NCBI RefSeq assembly: GCF_012489685.1
Contig: NC_080045.1
Span: 53,209,815 to 53,273,814 of the forward strand
Source of the DNA: Lotus japonicus
Taxonomy: Eukaryota > Streptophyta > Magnoliopsida > Fabales > Fabaceae
DNA: 64,000 nucleotides
Reading direction: 5' to 3'
The notes below the pieces were generated by a model, which made no database searches, had not been told where the DNA came from, and worked only from the letters and a program-made list of their open reading frames with translations. The position numbers were made by a program, and so were the translations under genes. Positions 43,107 through 55,522 of the stretch are shown piece by piece. How positions within the stretch are numbered: position 1 is the first letter of the stretch; every line of letters begins with the position of its first letter.

Positions 43107-46100
43107 TAAAAATGACAATCAACACCAACATAATATGGAAGCTACTACTAAACAAATTAATCGTTAATTTAGGGGAGCTAGATCCAAAATTTTCAAACGG
43201 AGACGAACAAGACATCTTACATATACTAACTGACAACACTCAAACTGTCTAACAAAGAAAACAAAAGTAATCTTACCTTAACTCAGCGAACGAATGAGGA
43301 GGAAATAAGATGAAGAAGAGAACAGAAGTAGAGGATCGAGTTAGCTCGCTAATGGTTCACAGCCATGTTCATCTTCTCCGTGCTCGCGAGTTGATTCCAG
43401 AAGCAAATGGTGAAAATGATTTTAACTGAGGCAACCTCAATTTTACTAGGGTCATGTATTAAATAGTAAAATAAAATTGGGGCTATTTCACAATTAATGA
43501 AAGTATAAGGATATATTAAAACACTATGTAAGTTCAGATCATGTGCTTAAATACTAGTGGTCAGTCAAATTCCTGTACCTACCCATGTTGAAAAATGCGG
43601 GCACCACAACAAACACCTAATATGATATACTGATATAGCATGTGATGCTGATATGTCAAGGATGATGATCAATTTAGTCAAGATGAGTATCCATATTCAA
43701 TCCACACATGTGATTTTCAGTGATTTAAAACTAATTAATAATAATAGTACTAATAATACTAATATTAATCATGTGTAAAGTTAAAAAATACTAAGAGTAA
43801 ACCAAATTCAAGACTGTATTTTTATCTATTTAGTTAGTTTTGTGAACGTATTTGTCAAAACTCAAAATGCATTTTAGAATTTTTTAACTTTGAGGAGGGC
43901 TAGGTAGATATTATTGTGGGAATGGATGTTATTCGCAGTTTAAAGCCACTAAAAAATGTGTATGTTGATTAAATGTCATGACGGTTAGAGTTTATATCGT
44001 GTGAACGGTAAGTTAATGATTCGCTTTTGTTGGGATGATATGTCCAAAATCTGTAAAAACTAGACTTATACCCGTGCGATGCGCAGAGCGCACTATCACT
44101 TGACACTGATGCAAATGTTATTATTGGATTGGCCAGTGCAAACAGGTTGCCGAATATATGGTTCTTAAAATCTAAATGGTTTTACTTAAAAATGAGACAA
44201 GCTAGGATTCTTGTATCGCGAGACCTATTTGTCAGTGTTATAGCCGATATGGTCCGATCGCATTCGAGGATCATCGTTGCTGCTGCCATTTTTACCACTA
44301 ACTACTCATCTACAACTCAGCCACCGGGTGGGTTTCAAGAGTTTTGAAATTTAGGTTGAAGAAGGAAAATATTATCCAATTATTAAATTTAATAATTAAT
44401 CTTTCACATTGTAGTATTAAATGATTCGTTTTTAAAATTGTTAATTGATACATTTTTTTAATGTTATTAATTGATATGTTACTAATACAATATTGTGAGT
44501 AATGATAGTTTAGTGTTGTGTGTTGTTACAAAAGTGTGAAAACGAAATTGTTTGAGAAGATGCAAGGACATGGTTTAAATTGCCACCTAGGATTAAAAGT
44601 TGACATGGAAGATTTATATAAAAGTAAAGAGATGATATGACATCGCTAGAGCCCGCGCTTCAGAATTCTGTAATATAATAGATGTGCAAATTAATCCCAT
44701 CTAAAAAGGCATGTCTAGAAATATAAAGAAGTTTTCACCTGAAGCACTTCAAGGAGTGCTGGTGCACAACATCAGCTAAGGTACAAACCTAGCGCTCAAA
44801 CGAAAGCATCAACATTGGCAAATAGGGATGGGTATGGCCTCGACTAACTGACCCGCATGCACCTTCACCCCTTCACCACTTCAATGTTCAACGACCGGTC
44901 ATCCGTCTGACGCCGACCATCACCATCGTCTACTTCGTTTACTCCAACTATCATTTCACACAATTGCCTACCAACAACCATGTTCATTGACAGTGTTCCT
45001 TTTTAGGGACAACCAAATTAAAATGGCAAATTAGTTTTCATATCGAGAATTAAGGTTCCTTCCTATCATTCTAATTCACTCAGAAGAGAACTCCAATTCT
45101 CTTTCCCAGTGGGGTGACTTTTAAAGACCCACATGTGGGGGGTGAATTTGTTTGGGCAACAACGAAGAGGGTCCAACTACCATTTTGAAAGTAGGAGCAG
45201 GCTTGATAGAGAAGGAAGGAAGAGAGTTATTTTAAATATTAAATTTGACATTTTTAAATAGGACATAGTCACGGGGTTTGCTATGACTTTTTATTATCGT
45301 CCTATAGTCACTGAAGCTTTTGCTTCTGTTCAATATATAATGACTGAGGCGAATTTTGGTTGGTTAATGTGAACCGTTGGGTTCATCCAATGGTCAAAAC
45401 TATTACAAAAGAGAGATTGAGACTTGAGAGGCTTATCTACTGCAAAAGATCTAGATGCAATTTACTTACCTATATCTCTTATATAATATAAAGATTAATT
45501 GTAAAATCATCTTAGGTAAACATTTATAGTAAAATGTAAAGTTATTTAGTTTTTTTTGTTACTAGAGGAAGAATAAGTTATTTAGTTTTTTGTTACATGA
45601 AGAATAAGTTATTTAGTTTAAAGTGCTCCCCTGAGTGTGTGTGTCGGTTACCGCCTGCAGCGGTCATATAATACCTTTGTTTTGATATTCTTAGCTAGTT
45701 AATTAGTTTGTTTTGAAATATTCCTCTTGTAAAAAAAAAGTAGTATTATGATTTGTTGCTTTTACAAGCAAATTAAATAGCCAAATATGTAGCAAGAAAA
45801 GAAAATAGTAAGGACGACAAAATGAATTAAAATGTATTTCACACATTGAATGAGTTAAATATTAGTTAGCAAATGAATTAAATTGTATTTCACACATTGA
45901 ATGAGTTAAATATTAGTTAGCGTACTATTCATCAAACAAAGAGTACATAAATATATCATCATCTTGAAGTTAAAACTTTTTTTATGCTTCAAAAACCTAT
46001 TGAATTAGTATGTAATCTGACCGAATCGAGTTTTAAAACACTGATATTATTAAATGAAAAAATTGAAAAAAATGTAGATATATTGTAAGACAAATTAGAG

Positions 46101-46289
46101 CTCCACTAACCAGTACAAAAACAAACTCACTAAAACAAGCATTTAATTTACATCAATTGTGAGTCTTTACATCTCTTCAAGAATGCAAACAGTGTGAATA
46201 CTCTCTTCAAAGCAAATCAATGAAATAAAGAATTGAAAAGAGGAACAATTAAATAATTCTTAGTCTCTGTCGAACACTCAAGGCCACCA
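43107..46289. other. Intergenic DNA, no gene supported
   Basis: 43270-43440 may hold the GRF leader exon. The interval 44062-44675 begins ACTTATACCCGTGCGATGCG and ends CCCGCGCTTCAGAATTCTG then TAATATAATAGATG, which looks like an unclassified short element, but its boundaries and target duplication are not clear. 45609-45740 ends in CTCTTGT plus A9 and may be a LINE 3' end. A direct repeat of ~60 bp (TAAATTGTATTTCACACATTG and flanks) lies at about 45830-45920. Confidence 0.5.
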
Positions 46290-48044
46290 TCACCAATTAC
46301 GCAGCGTCTTCTTGTGCCTGTAATGTTTTGGAATGCCAGAATAATAAGGAATTCCAGTTTTCTCAATCCAGTCCTCTCCATGAAAGAACTTGGATGGAGA
46401 GAACCAATGTGCAGCTTTTGAGTTGAGATTCCAGATTCCAGCCCAATGTGCACGCTTTGATTTATCTGAACCTGGACCAACGTTGTGGTACTCAGAATAA
46501 AAGCAAGTGTCAATGCCAGATGGGCCATTTATTCCTTGCCATGGAAGGTAGCCATCAGGTTGAATCAAATCATCAATATAAGCGTCCATGATGATAGTTC
46601 TAGAGTAATTCTTCCATGGACGAGCAAGGTAGGCCTTGTTGTCAAACCTCACTGGGTAGAACTCAGGGTCAGACACAATGGAGCCTCCTTGGATTACTAT
46701 TCCTGTTGGTTCCTGTCTCTCTTTCCTACCTTGTGCAGTCACAATGCATTGCTGGTTTGCCAAAGGCTTTCGGACCACGAAAGTGCAGTTTTGGAAAACA
46801 GCTAAAGCATTACCAAAGACAAAGTCGATGGTACCTGAAATAGTGCAATCCCGGTAGAATTGACGCATGGTGTGTGCATAAAGTGTGTCTTGATAACCAT
46901 CCATTGAGCAATTGAAGAAGATGGTCTTGTCAGCTTGAACCCTTAAGGCCACTGCTTGATGCTTTTGGGGGCCAGCAGAGTTCTCAAATCCCATATTGAT
47001 GGCAGCAAAATGATCTCCTTGAATAGCAACAGTGGCAGTTCTGTAGGTGTTAACCCCATCTATGAAGTTCTTGTTCCCAGTGATTCTTGTCTTTTTTCCA
47101 CCATCACCAATAAACACAACATGGGTCATATGCTTGGTAACATTAACATACTCATGGTAAACACCTTCCTTGATGTAAATCACAAATGGTTTTTTGTTAT
47201 GTTCAGGAACCTTTTCCAATGCTTCATTGATGCTCTTGAAATCTCCACTTCCATCTAAGGCTACAGTCACATCAGGCTTGTGCTTGAATGCATTCTTCTT
47301 CGAATGAAGAAGTCTACGATGATCAAGATTAACCCATGATGGAGTCTCAGAATCCTGATGGAGGAGGCGACGTCCAGCTAGCTTTGTGACATTCCAATCT
47401 GATACAGCATCAGCAAGCTGAGAGACAATAGCAAGAGCATTGCTACTCATGTGCATGCTTGATGTTAACAGCTCCTTCATCTTGGTACTTGCTTCACTAG
47501 TGGTGTTCTCAAACCCATCTAAGCATGTGTCTTGGTATGTGACTGCACCGCTCAGCCAAACCCTTACATTCGTAAGGATTTTGTCAAGATTCGTGAGATG
47601 AAACTCGCCTATTCCATCAAATGACCTTGTTAACTCCCCAATAGAAAGATCCATGAGTTGTTTGCATGTGTCAAGTGCCATCTTAGCTCTAGGCTCCTTC
47701 TCAACCTCATGCAACAGATTTGTTTCCTCAAGTTTGTCACTGATTTTCTTAATTGTAATGTTGAAGGCAAGTTTAATAAGCTCTTTTGGGTCTGTGGTGT
47801 TGCCAGCCTCTGCTATCAGACTTTCCTCACATTCCTTCTGGTAATCAGTGGGATGGCAAAGGGTTTGGACTGCTTTTACCGTGGTTGCAACGTGGTTGTG
47901 GTTCTTGATGTTGTCTTCTATATCATTGTTCGCTTCACGGTTATTCACACCAACTGTGACAGCCACAACCATGGCCACCAATAACAAGGTTGACACCCCA
48001 ATTATGGCGACTCTTTTCCCCTTCTCTGCAGATTCTCCAGCCAT
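46290..48044 (-). CDS. Pectinesterase with inhibitor-like pro-region (type I PME), intronless
   Basis: Pectinesterases remove methyl esters from cell-wall homogalacturonan. This single open exon encodes 584 residues. An N-terminal signal-anchor (about 12-33) comes first, then a PMEI-like pro-domain (about 55-210, with the Cys of TLCHPTDY and CKQLMDL), processing-type motifs GRRLL and HRRLL (about 225-245), and the PME catalytic domain from VTVALDGSGDFKSI to the C-terminus. Catalytic motifs are QAVALR, DGYQDTLYAHTMRQFYRDC, the DFVFGNA aspartate and RPWKNYSRT. It is secreted after pro-region cleavage. The absence of introns is notable beside the two-exon PME downstream. A basic C-terminal extension (KHYRHKKTLRNW) is present. 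The pro-domain and anchor resemble pollen-type group members; that is inference. Confidence 0.95.
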   Translation of the reverse strand: MAGESAEKGKRVAIIGVSTLLLVAMVVAVTVGVNNREANNDIEDNIKNHNHVATTVKAVQTLCHPTDYQKECEESLIAEAGNTTDPKELIKLAFNITIKKISDKLEETNLLHEVEKEPRAKMALDTCKQLMDLSIGELTRSFDGIGEFHLTNLDKILTNVRVWLSGAVTYQDTCLDGFENTTSEASTKMKELLTSSMHMSSNALAIVSQLADAVSDWNVTKLAGRRLLHQDSETPSWVNLDHRRLLHSKKNAFKHKPDVTVALDGSGDFKSINEALEKVPEHNKKPFVIYIKEGVYHEYVNVTKHMTHVVFIGDGGKKTRITGNKNFIDGVNTYRTATVAIQGDHFAAINMGFENSAGPQKHQAVALRVQADKTIFFNCSMDGYQDTLYAHTMRQFYRDCTISGTIDFVFGNALAVFQNCTFVVRKPLANQQCIVTAQGRKERQEPTGIVIQGGSIVSDPEFYPVRFDNKAYLARPWKNYSRTIIMDAYIDDLIQPDGYLPWQGINGPSGIDTCFYSEYHNVGPGSDKSKRAHWAGIWNLNSKAAHWFSPSKFFHGEDWIEKTGIPYYSGIPKHYRHKKTLRNW

Positions 48045-48364
48045 TTTAGCCTTTGAGTTTAATAGGCCCTGTTGTAAATCAATAAATAATAAGTTGAAGT
48101 TTTGTTAAACAACAAATTAAATTGAATGAAATATTCATAATAACCATAACTTTTCAATGTTCTTACTTGTATATTGGTTCCTGCAGGTGATCTGCACACT
48201 CAGTAGCCAAGCACAAAGAAGAAAAGGGAAATAGGCAACCACGGTAAAAGCAGTTATAGAATTAAGAAGAATGCAAAGACTTATGGAGAATTCATAATGC
48301 TTGATAAGGAATCCGCTTGATAATATGTGAAAGTTGTCTGAAGAAAGCATCTTTGAGGCTTGAT

Positions 48365-48374
48365 TATTTATATA
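48365..48374 (-). promoter_or_regulatory. Candidate TATA box of pectinesterase 1
   Basis: TATATAAATA on the minus strand, about 320 bp upstream of the ATG. The distance implies a long leader or a leader intron. Confidence 0.4.
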
Positions 48375-49477
48375 CAAAGAGCCATGCTATTTTACATTGG
48401 TTAACAGTTGGTTCTGTTAATTATGATATTGATTAGGCATGAGGCCAGGTAGCTATTTTCTCTAAAACAGGTGAAACACGGAAGCCACACTGCATATATA
48501 GCAAGTCAAGCCTCTCTGCTTTGTTTCTAAAACATTATGTTCTTAGTTGTCATTTTCAAATATAATTTCCTGATGTTATATTCGGTAACAACTGGTAAAA
48601 TAAGTTAAGAATGAAAGTTTATTTTAACTTTTTCCCAAAACATAGGTGGTTAAATATAGCTAATAGATCAAATGAGCTCTTTTTTCTAAATAAAGGGGAA
48701 ATGGATGAGCCACAATGTGTATAGGGAACATTTGGACTTGTTTAACAATGTGTCATTTTTAAAGCTCTGAAAATCAATCCCATATAAAAAATGTAAATTA
48801 AAAAAGAAAATCAACGAAGGACAAAAACCAGACAACATATTTAGATAGATAAAAAACATAGATAACTCATTTTAACTCATAAACTATGAAAGGGGTTGTA
48901 TACTTGAAATAGCATTGAAAGAAAACACCACTAAGTTCACATGAATACTCAAAATAAATAAATTGGTGGATGTTTGGTTTCAATTCTAGCACAGTTAGAT
49001 GCGGATCCATCTTTTCAAAAGCAATTATTTGTTACTTTTACTAGATATGAATCACACTTAAGATCCATGCAGATTTTCCAAACACACACTCAATATAGAG
49101 TTATGAAAAAATAGAAAGGGAATCAAATCAATTTGAAGTGCATGAGCCAACACCAAACAATAAACATACAAATACATAAACATCTACCTTTTTTTTCATA
49201 TACCACATTCATAACTATTAGTGTCTCTTCTCTTCTTTTCGCCTCTTAGCAGCATTTGTTGGATGTGCTACCATATCATTTCTCAACACTAAAAGAATTC
49301 AAGTGAATCATCAAATCAGTCCCCGAAAGTGTTGGATGCTGACAAATTCATCTTTCTAAACTTTCAAAATACCTCACATGTCTAATTGCGAGATTATTTC
49401 ATTCTTCTAAAGACAAACAAACTCGTCGGCATCCAACGCTTTCAGGAACCAATTTCACCATCCACTCCAAGAATTCA
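48375..49477. other. Intergenic DNA between the two pectinesterases
   Basis: AT-rich. It contains the presumed upstream region of pectinesterase 1 and the 3' end of pectinesterase 2. Short matching strings 'AGTGTTGGATGC' (49329) and 'GGCATCCAACGCTTTC' (49427) suggest a small inverted repeat. No gene. Confidence 0.5.
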
Positions 49478-52400
49478 CTATAAGCCACCTTTGAAAGGCA
49501 CTCCTGTCATCTTCAACCAAGCCTCACCTTGTATAAACCTATCCACAGTAAACTCACCAGCATCCTTCTCACCAATGAGATGAAACCCTTCCCAAGTAAC
49601 CCTCTCACTAGTCTTCGCCCCTGGTCCCCAATTCGCATACTCTGCATAATACAGAGTTCTCAACGCAAAATCCCCTGACCATTCAATCCACCCCTTCGCA
49701 TCCACCACACCATCTATGAAACTCTCCATGAACACCGTCCTCGAATACTCCTTCCAAGGCCGACCCAGAAACGTCTTCACACCGCCACCTAACTCGCTCG
49801 CCGCCACAATTTGACAGTTCTGAATGGAGAAGCCGGTGTTCTGGTTCGGGTCTATGCGTCCCTGCGCTGTGATCGCGTTGAACTGGTTCTGCATGGGGAG
49901 GCGCGGGTGCAGGTTGCAGTTTTGGAAAACTGCGGCGGCGTTGCCGAAGATGAAGTCGACGGTGCCGTAGATGTCGCAGCTTTTGTAGAATTGGCGGAAG
50001 GAGTGGGCGTAGAGTGTGTCTTGGTGGCCTTCGAAGCTGCAACTGTAGAAGGTGGACATGTCGGCGCCGTTTCTCATGGCGACGGCTTGGTGCTTGATGG
50101 AACCGGCGGTGTTGCGGAATGTTATGTTCACTGCGACGAAGCCTTTTCCGACCACGGCTGCATAGCAAAAGTAGTAATCAATTAGTCTAAGGGTGTGTTT
50201 GGGTGAACATTTTAAGTAAATGTTTTTAACAATTTACATTGGTTATTTATTCATGAGTTAATCAACTTATGAAATTAGCTTAATAACCTTATAGTTGGTA
50301 GTTATAATATTGGCTATGTTTGACATGTCATTCTAATAAGCTGACCAAAAGTTTATAAGCGAGCTGAAATTAGAGTATAGGGAGGGACCCAAATCCTATA
50401 AAATTGTTTCATTTCATTTAAAAATACTCATATAAGTTTTTAGTTGTCATACTTGTATATGTTTTTAATTAACATAGCACAATTATATTGGTCGGATGGA
50501 GTAAAAGACACAAAATTGGAAGAAAGAAAGTGAAAAGAGTAGAATTTTAACATAATTGAGATTAGGATTGAAATCATGTATCCTCATTTCATTTGATTTT
50601 AATTCTCTAGCACATCAATCAAATTGAAACATATCATTTAAAATCAATCATGTAAGATTATAATCAATACAGAATCACAGGGTGGGTGAAGGGGTGGTGG
50701 AGACAATGCCCCTTAACTGCTCATGATTTAGAGCAGCACTTTGGAGATATTTGAATCAATCCAAGGCCAAAGAAGGTGAGGGTCTGTGCTTGGTCACCTC
50801 CACCAGAGGGGATACTCAAATTCAACATAGATGAGGCGTCGAAGGGCAACCCAGGTCCTAGTGGCATCTGAGGAATAATCCGAAACCATTCAAAGGAATT
50901 TGTCGGTCTATTCTCCATAGATATTGACTATGCTTGGGCTTATGAAGCTGAGGTTAGAGCAATTCTTACAGCCTTGAATTTCTGCAAATAATTCTCTTTG
51001 AGCTCTATCATCACCGAAAGCGATTCAGCTTTAGCGGTAGGTTGGGTGGGTTGTAAATCAAATAGACCTCTAAAACTTCTCCATGAGTTAAAGAGGATTG
51101 ATGCACTTTTTAGAGAGGTTTTGTGCTTGGGTGTTGTCCATATCTATAGAGAGGCTAATGATTTAGCGGACCACTTAGCTAAGGAAGGTTGTGGTAGAGT
51201 TCAACCTTTGTGGAGTTTGTTGTAGCTCCCTCCTCTTTCTAGAGGGTCTATTGCTCCTACTTGAGAGGGATGGTCTCAAGTTTATCTTCGATTAATCAAA
51301 TTTTCGTTTTCAAAAAAAAAAAAGATTATAATCAATATACTCTTGTCTACATGAAACAATTTGATTGATGGGATAAGAAAAATGGTATAAAATGGGATAC
51401 AAAAATCTTCATCCATGAATAATAATCTAACACTACACCTTATCCAATAACCTTAAGGTTATGGGTTTAGCAATCCTCATTAATCTAAGTCCTAAATTTT
51501 AACTAATGTGGGACTTATCTATAATTCTAACTACAATTGTATAAGTTTTTAAGCTCTAAACTAGAAGCTAAAATCAAATAATCTATTTTAAAACAAGAGA
51601 TGTCTAATATGAACTACAATAATTTAATTAACTAGAGAATATCATTACCACGCTACTCTTTTTTTCCTTCGGAAAACTATTACCACGCTACTCTAAAAAG
51701 TAGTTTATCTATTTCATATTAACCGTCTATTTTGAGAGTAAAATTTATATCCATAAACTCAAAATCCAAGAGAATGTGAATTGAGGAAAAAATAATAGTA
51801 ATATGTTTTTAATAGTTAGCAATAATAATTATTTCTTACATTTTTTTTTTATCTCTTTCTAGACGGTTAATATTAAATGGAGGGAGGTAACATAGAGATT
51901 GAAAACTACACAAGTGATGTTTCATTTCCAGCTCCATGCATCTCAATTAAACAATATATGTATATAACGTTTATAATTTTTAATTGAGATAGCACAATCC
52001 CATTGATGAGATATGAAATGAAGGGTTGTCTAAATGATCCATGCTAGAAATTGGGTTATATAACCCAATGATGAAGTGTTCCAATCATATTGTGACACAT
52101 GTCTTAATAATTTCCAACTAATTTCATTATTATTTTTATTTTTATAGTTTTATCTTAGTCACTTTATTAAGAGTTAAATATGTTTTTAGTCCCTAAACTA
52201 TAGTGAGTGATTGTTGTTGGTCCCTAAGTAAATTATCACAACAGAGCATCCCTCAACTTGTTGAAATATGAGATTTTCATTCTCATTTGATTGATTATGT
52301 GGAACATTTAAGTTTTTACAGATGTTATCTTCATCCCTAGGGGTGGGAATAGGCCAGGCCGTTCGTAGGGGCCTATGGCCTAGCCTACCACAGGCCCAGG

Positions 52401-55400
52401 CCAGGCCAGACCAAATTGGTAAATAGCCAAGGCTTAGGCTTTTTGAAAAGCCTATTTAGTTAAAAAGGCCAGGCTCAGGCCATTCAACAAGTCTTGTAAG
52501 CCTTACAGGCTAGCCTATTTAAGTAAATATGATTAGTATTTTTTGGTAAATTGTAAATATGATAAGTATAAATATATTTTACCCTTGATGATGTCTATAT
52601 ATTAAAAATTTATAATAATATCTTGATATTATATACTTATTGAGATTTTAGTATATTTAAGCAAATTGACTTATATAACGATTCAAAGTTATAAGTCTTT
52701 TTAAAAATAAATATATGACGTATTTAAATATCTTAATATGGCGTGTGATTTTAAATTGACTCTTCAACTCTAAGAAACCAACATAATCTCGTTTAGTTTC
52801 ATCACGACCTATTAGCTGATAATATTATAAGTCTGATTGTTGAAAATATTATTTTAGTATAATTTAACCCGTTAGCTTATAAGTTTGATAACTTCTTTAC
52901 AGATAAATTTATTAACAAACGTAAAACTCTTGTTGTGAAACGGGTCTTTAAACAGGCTACCAGGCCAAGCCAGGCTTTCGGAAGGCCCAGGCCAGGCTCG
53001 AAAAAAAGCCTTTGATAGGCCATAGGCCAGGCTCAGGCCTTAAGATTTTTAAACAGGCTAAGCCTATTTAAGCAAAGCCTACCTAGGCCTAGCCTATTCC
53101 CACCCCTATTCATCCCCAATCATATTATCTTCATCTTCAACCAAAACCCAACTAAAACCCAGAAACTCAAAATTAAAATCAAATTAAACACAATCTTCAT
53201 TCCTTTTTTTCCTTGGCCGAATACATAAAGGAAATCCAACTCCAACTCTTCCATTTCCAAGCACAATAACAGATCTGATAATACACTAACAAATCTACAT
53301 AGCAGAAATCCAAACAAAGCAAGAGGAAATACTCGTAGTCACAAAGCACGAGGGTTGATCCTTTATGATTTCCTTCTTCCATCCTAAGTTCATCTCTCTA
53401 TGGATCATCAAAAATAAAATTGCAGAGGCTCGTTTCTCCCCCTCCCACTCTCTATCTCTCTGACTTTCTTCCTCTCCTGAATCACATATCTGAAAACCCT
53501 ATCCCCAAACCCATTAAAGTTGCGATCTGGGTTAGCAACGGCTTGGTACGGTGGCTCGAAGGCGGCTCACGACGTGGTGGTGTTGACTCTGGTGAGGTGG
53601 TGTGACGGCTGGTTCGATGGTGATTTCTGGTGCGGTGATCGTGGGTTGCGTGGTTCCAGGGACCTGGTGGTGTTCTTCCTTTGTTCTAGCTTTCTATTGC
53701 TCATAACGTTCTTCAATTTGGGGGAAAATTCTGTAAAGAGTTTATGGGTTTAAAATTTCTTCCCCTCTTTATTAACTGATTGAATCTCATTTTACATAAT
53801 TCTCTTTTTCATTTTTTAATCCCAGATTTCGTTATTGTTTTCTTCTCTATTAGTCAGCCTTCTTCTTTGATTTTGAACTTGGTTCATGAATTAATTTGGC
53901 AGGAATTCTTTGCGATCAAGTGAACTTGATTTTTACGTCTATTTGATATGTTATTGCCAGCAATTTTTTATGAGTTAAACACACACTATAGTTTCTCGTA
54001 TTAGTACAACTTTGAAAATCTCACATTTCAACAAGGTAATGGATGCACTCCAGTGATAATTTGTTTTAGGGACCAACAACAATCATTCACTATAGTTTAG
54101 AGACTAAAAATATATTTAACTCTTAATAAAGTGACTAATATAAAACTATAAAAATAAAAATAATAATGAAATGAGTTGGAAATTATAAAGACATGTGTCA
54201 CAATATGATTGGAACATTTCATCATTGGGTTATATAACCCAATTTCTAGTATGAGTCATTTAGACAACCCCTGAAATGAAACATTATTACCAAATAGAGG
54301 ATCTTAATCCGGTATCATAGTAGGTTGTTGATTGATCTATGGACAAACTAGTAAGATTGAATGAAGTTTTGATGTCAAGGGGTGATGGCTGATAGGGAAG
54401 CTTGTTTGTTTGTTTTCTTTTTTTGGTTAAACTGTTTAGATTTGCTGGGCCAATTTCTGAAATTAATGTGCATGCCGGAGCAGATAACACAAGACAAAGG
54501 ACATGATCCAATTTTGAACTCACAAAACATAACTCGCTTACCAAAAGTTGCTGATTGAAAAGTGGTCCACCCATCAACCACGCTGCGATTGCCGGTGATC
54601 ACCGTGCGGTTGATGCCATCTCCAACCATCATCAGATTCTCCTTGCTCCTAGCCACAGACACGTGCTCATTGTAAACCCCAGCAACAACATAAATTACAT
54701 AGTACCCATTGTTTGCGCCGGCATTGTTAGGTGCAGCATCCACTGCATCATTTATGGTAATGAAATCTCCAGACCCATCTGGGTTCACCACCACCCTCTG
54801 TCTCACCATCACATTGTCAATGTTTTGCTGCAACAGCTTTCTAGTTATAATTTTTTCAATTGGGTTCTCTGTTGTGGGATTTTCAGTGGCATTGTTAACC
54901 CAAAAACGGGTGAAAAAGGCTAATGATATGCTATAGAGTTTGACCCCATCAGAAAGAGGGCTTGATAAGGCACTGGTGATTCTTGGATAGGGAGTTACTT
55001 CATGGAAACCATCTAAGCATGTTTGGTGGTTGGTTAGAACGGCACTGAGCAAGGTTTGCAGATCACTATAAGCCTGATGGTTAGTCAAAGTTCTGTTTTT
55101 TATGGCTTGGAGAACAGAGGACAGGAAATTAGTGTTCTGTTCTGCTAGATTGAGACAATCTTCAAGGGCATGTAATGTGGATTCAGGAATGTTGAATTGG
55201 TTTGTGAGATAGGAAGAGACTAGTTCATGAATTGTTTTTGTTATTGATAAGGATTGTTGAAGGAAGAAATGGGTTTGGTCATGTGTGGATGATGAATAGT
55301 TAGGAGGCAGAGTGGTTGTGCAGAATGCAGGGTAGGGTGTGAGGTCGCATGAGCTATATGAGAAGGAGGAAGCTGCAACAGAGGAAGAAAGGAAGAGGAT

Positions 55401-55460
55401 GAAGAAGAAGGAAAGAATTAGAGTGTATAAGGTAGTGGATGTCTTCAAAATTGAGGCCAT
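49478..55460 (-). CDS. Pectinesterase with PMEI pro-region (type I PME), two exons, 4.4 kb intron
   Basis: Exon 1 is 54542-55460 and exon 2 49478-50157, joined within an Ala codon to give SATF-A-VVGKGFVAVNITF; 532 residues. A signal peptide (about 1-30, LILSFFFILFLSSS) precedes a PMEI-like pro-domain (CDLTPYPAFC onward), an RKLLQ processing motif (about 208) and the catalytic domain from VVVNPDGSGDFITI. Motifs are QAVAMRNGAD, QDTLYAHSFRQFY, the DFIFGNA aspartate and LGRPWKEYSRT. Length and intron position are typical. The intron has grown by insertion of a truncated LINE, a Mutator-like element and a hAT-like element within the latter. A TATA box lies 63-70 bp upstream of the ATG. Splice sites (GTAAGC, TGCAG) are intact, so function is likely kept. 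Confidence 0.95.
50670..51321 (+). mobile_element. 5'-truncated LINE in pectinesterase 2 intron, 16-bp target duplication
   Basis: AAGATTATAATCAATA flanks the insert on both sides (50654-50669 and 51322-51337), and a poly(A) stretch precedes the right copy. The insert encodes a plant LINE RNase H end: KFNIDEASKGNPGPSGI (first Asp), WAYEAEVRAIL (Glu), ITESDSALAVGWVG (Asp) and YREANDLADHLAKEGCG (Asp). Two in-frame stops (after SGI and after NFCK) make it a pseudogene. It lies antisense to the host pectinesterase gene. Confidence 0.95.
52023..54271. mobile_element. 2.25 kb Mutator-like element with ~230-bp TIRs, in pectinesterase 2 intron
   Basis: The left end starts GGGTTGTCTAAATGA and the right end, reverse-complemented, GGGGTTGTCTAAATGA. 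Inverted similarity runs on through AGAAATTGGGTTATATAACC and TTAGTCCCTAAACTATAGTG, more than 200 bp. TGAAATGAA flanks both sides (52014-52022 and 54272-54280), a perfect 9-bp duplication. There is no transposase. The interior outside the nested hAT element (53116-53970) contains a plus-strand frame near 53420-53605 and mixed-composition sequence that could be captured host DNA, but I recognise no source. Confidence 0.92.
52338..53108. mobile_element. 771-bp hAT-like non-autonomous element nested in the Mutator-like element
   Basis: The ends are TAGGGGTGGGAATAGGCC and, reverse-complemented, TAGGGGTGGGAATAGGCT. TTCATCCC is duplicated on both sides (52330-52337 and 53109-53116), the 8-bp size typical of hAT. 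Subterminal regions are dense in AGGCC/GGCCT repeats, probable transposase-binding sites; the middle is AT-rich and non-coding. Confidence 0.93.
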
Positions 55461-55522
55461 AGCAATTGCAATGAGTTATTGAGTTGATTGTTATGGTGCT
55501 TTAGCTTAGGCTCTCTCTTGCA

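Noticed and set aside
44062..44675. Possible short DNA element starting ACTTATACCCGTGCGATGCG
   Set aside because: Termini look element-like, but no matching inverted ends or target duplication could be found by eye.
45609..45740. Truncated LINE 3' end with A9 tail
   Set aside because: A poly(A)-like end exists, but neither coding sequence nor target duplication was found.
49683..50185. Long overlapping frames on both strands opposite pectinesterase 2 exon 2
   Set aside because: Shadows of the GC-rich coding exon; they have no domain, while the pectinesterase frame has all catalytic motifs.
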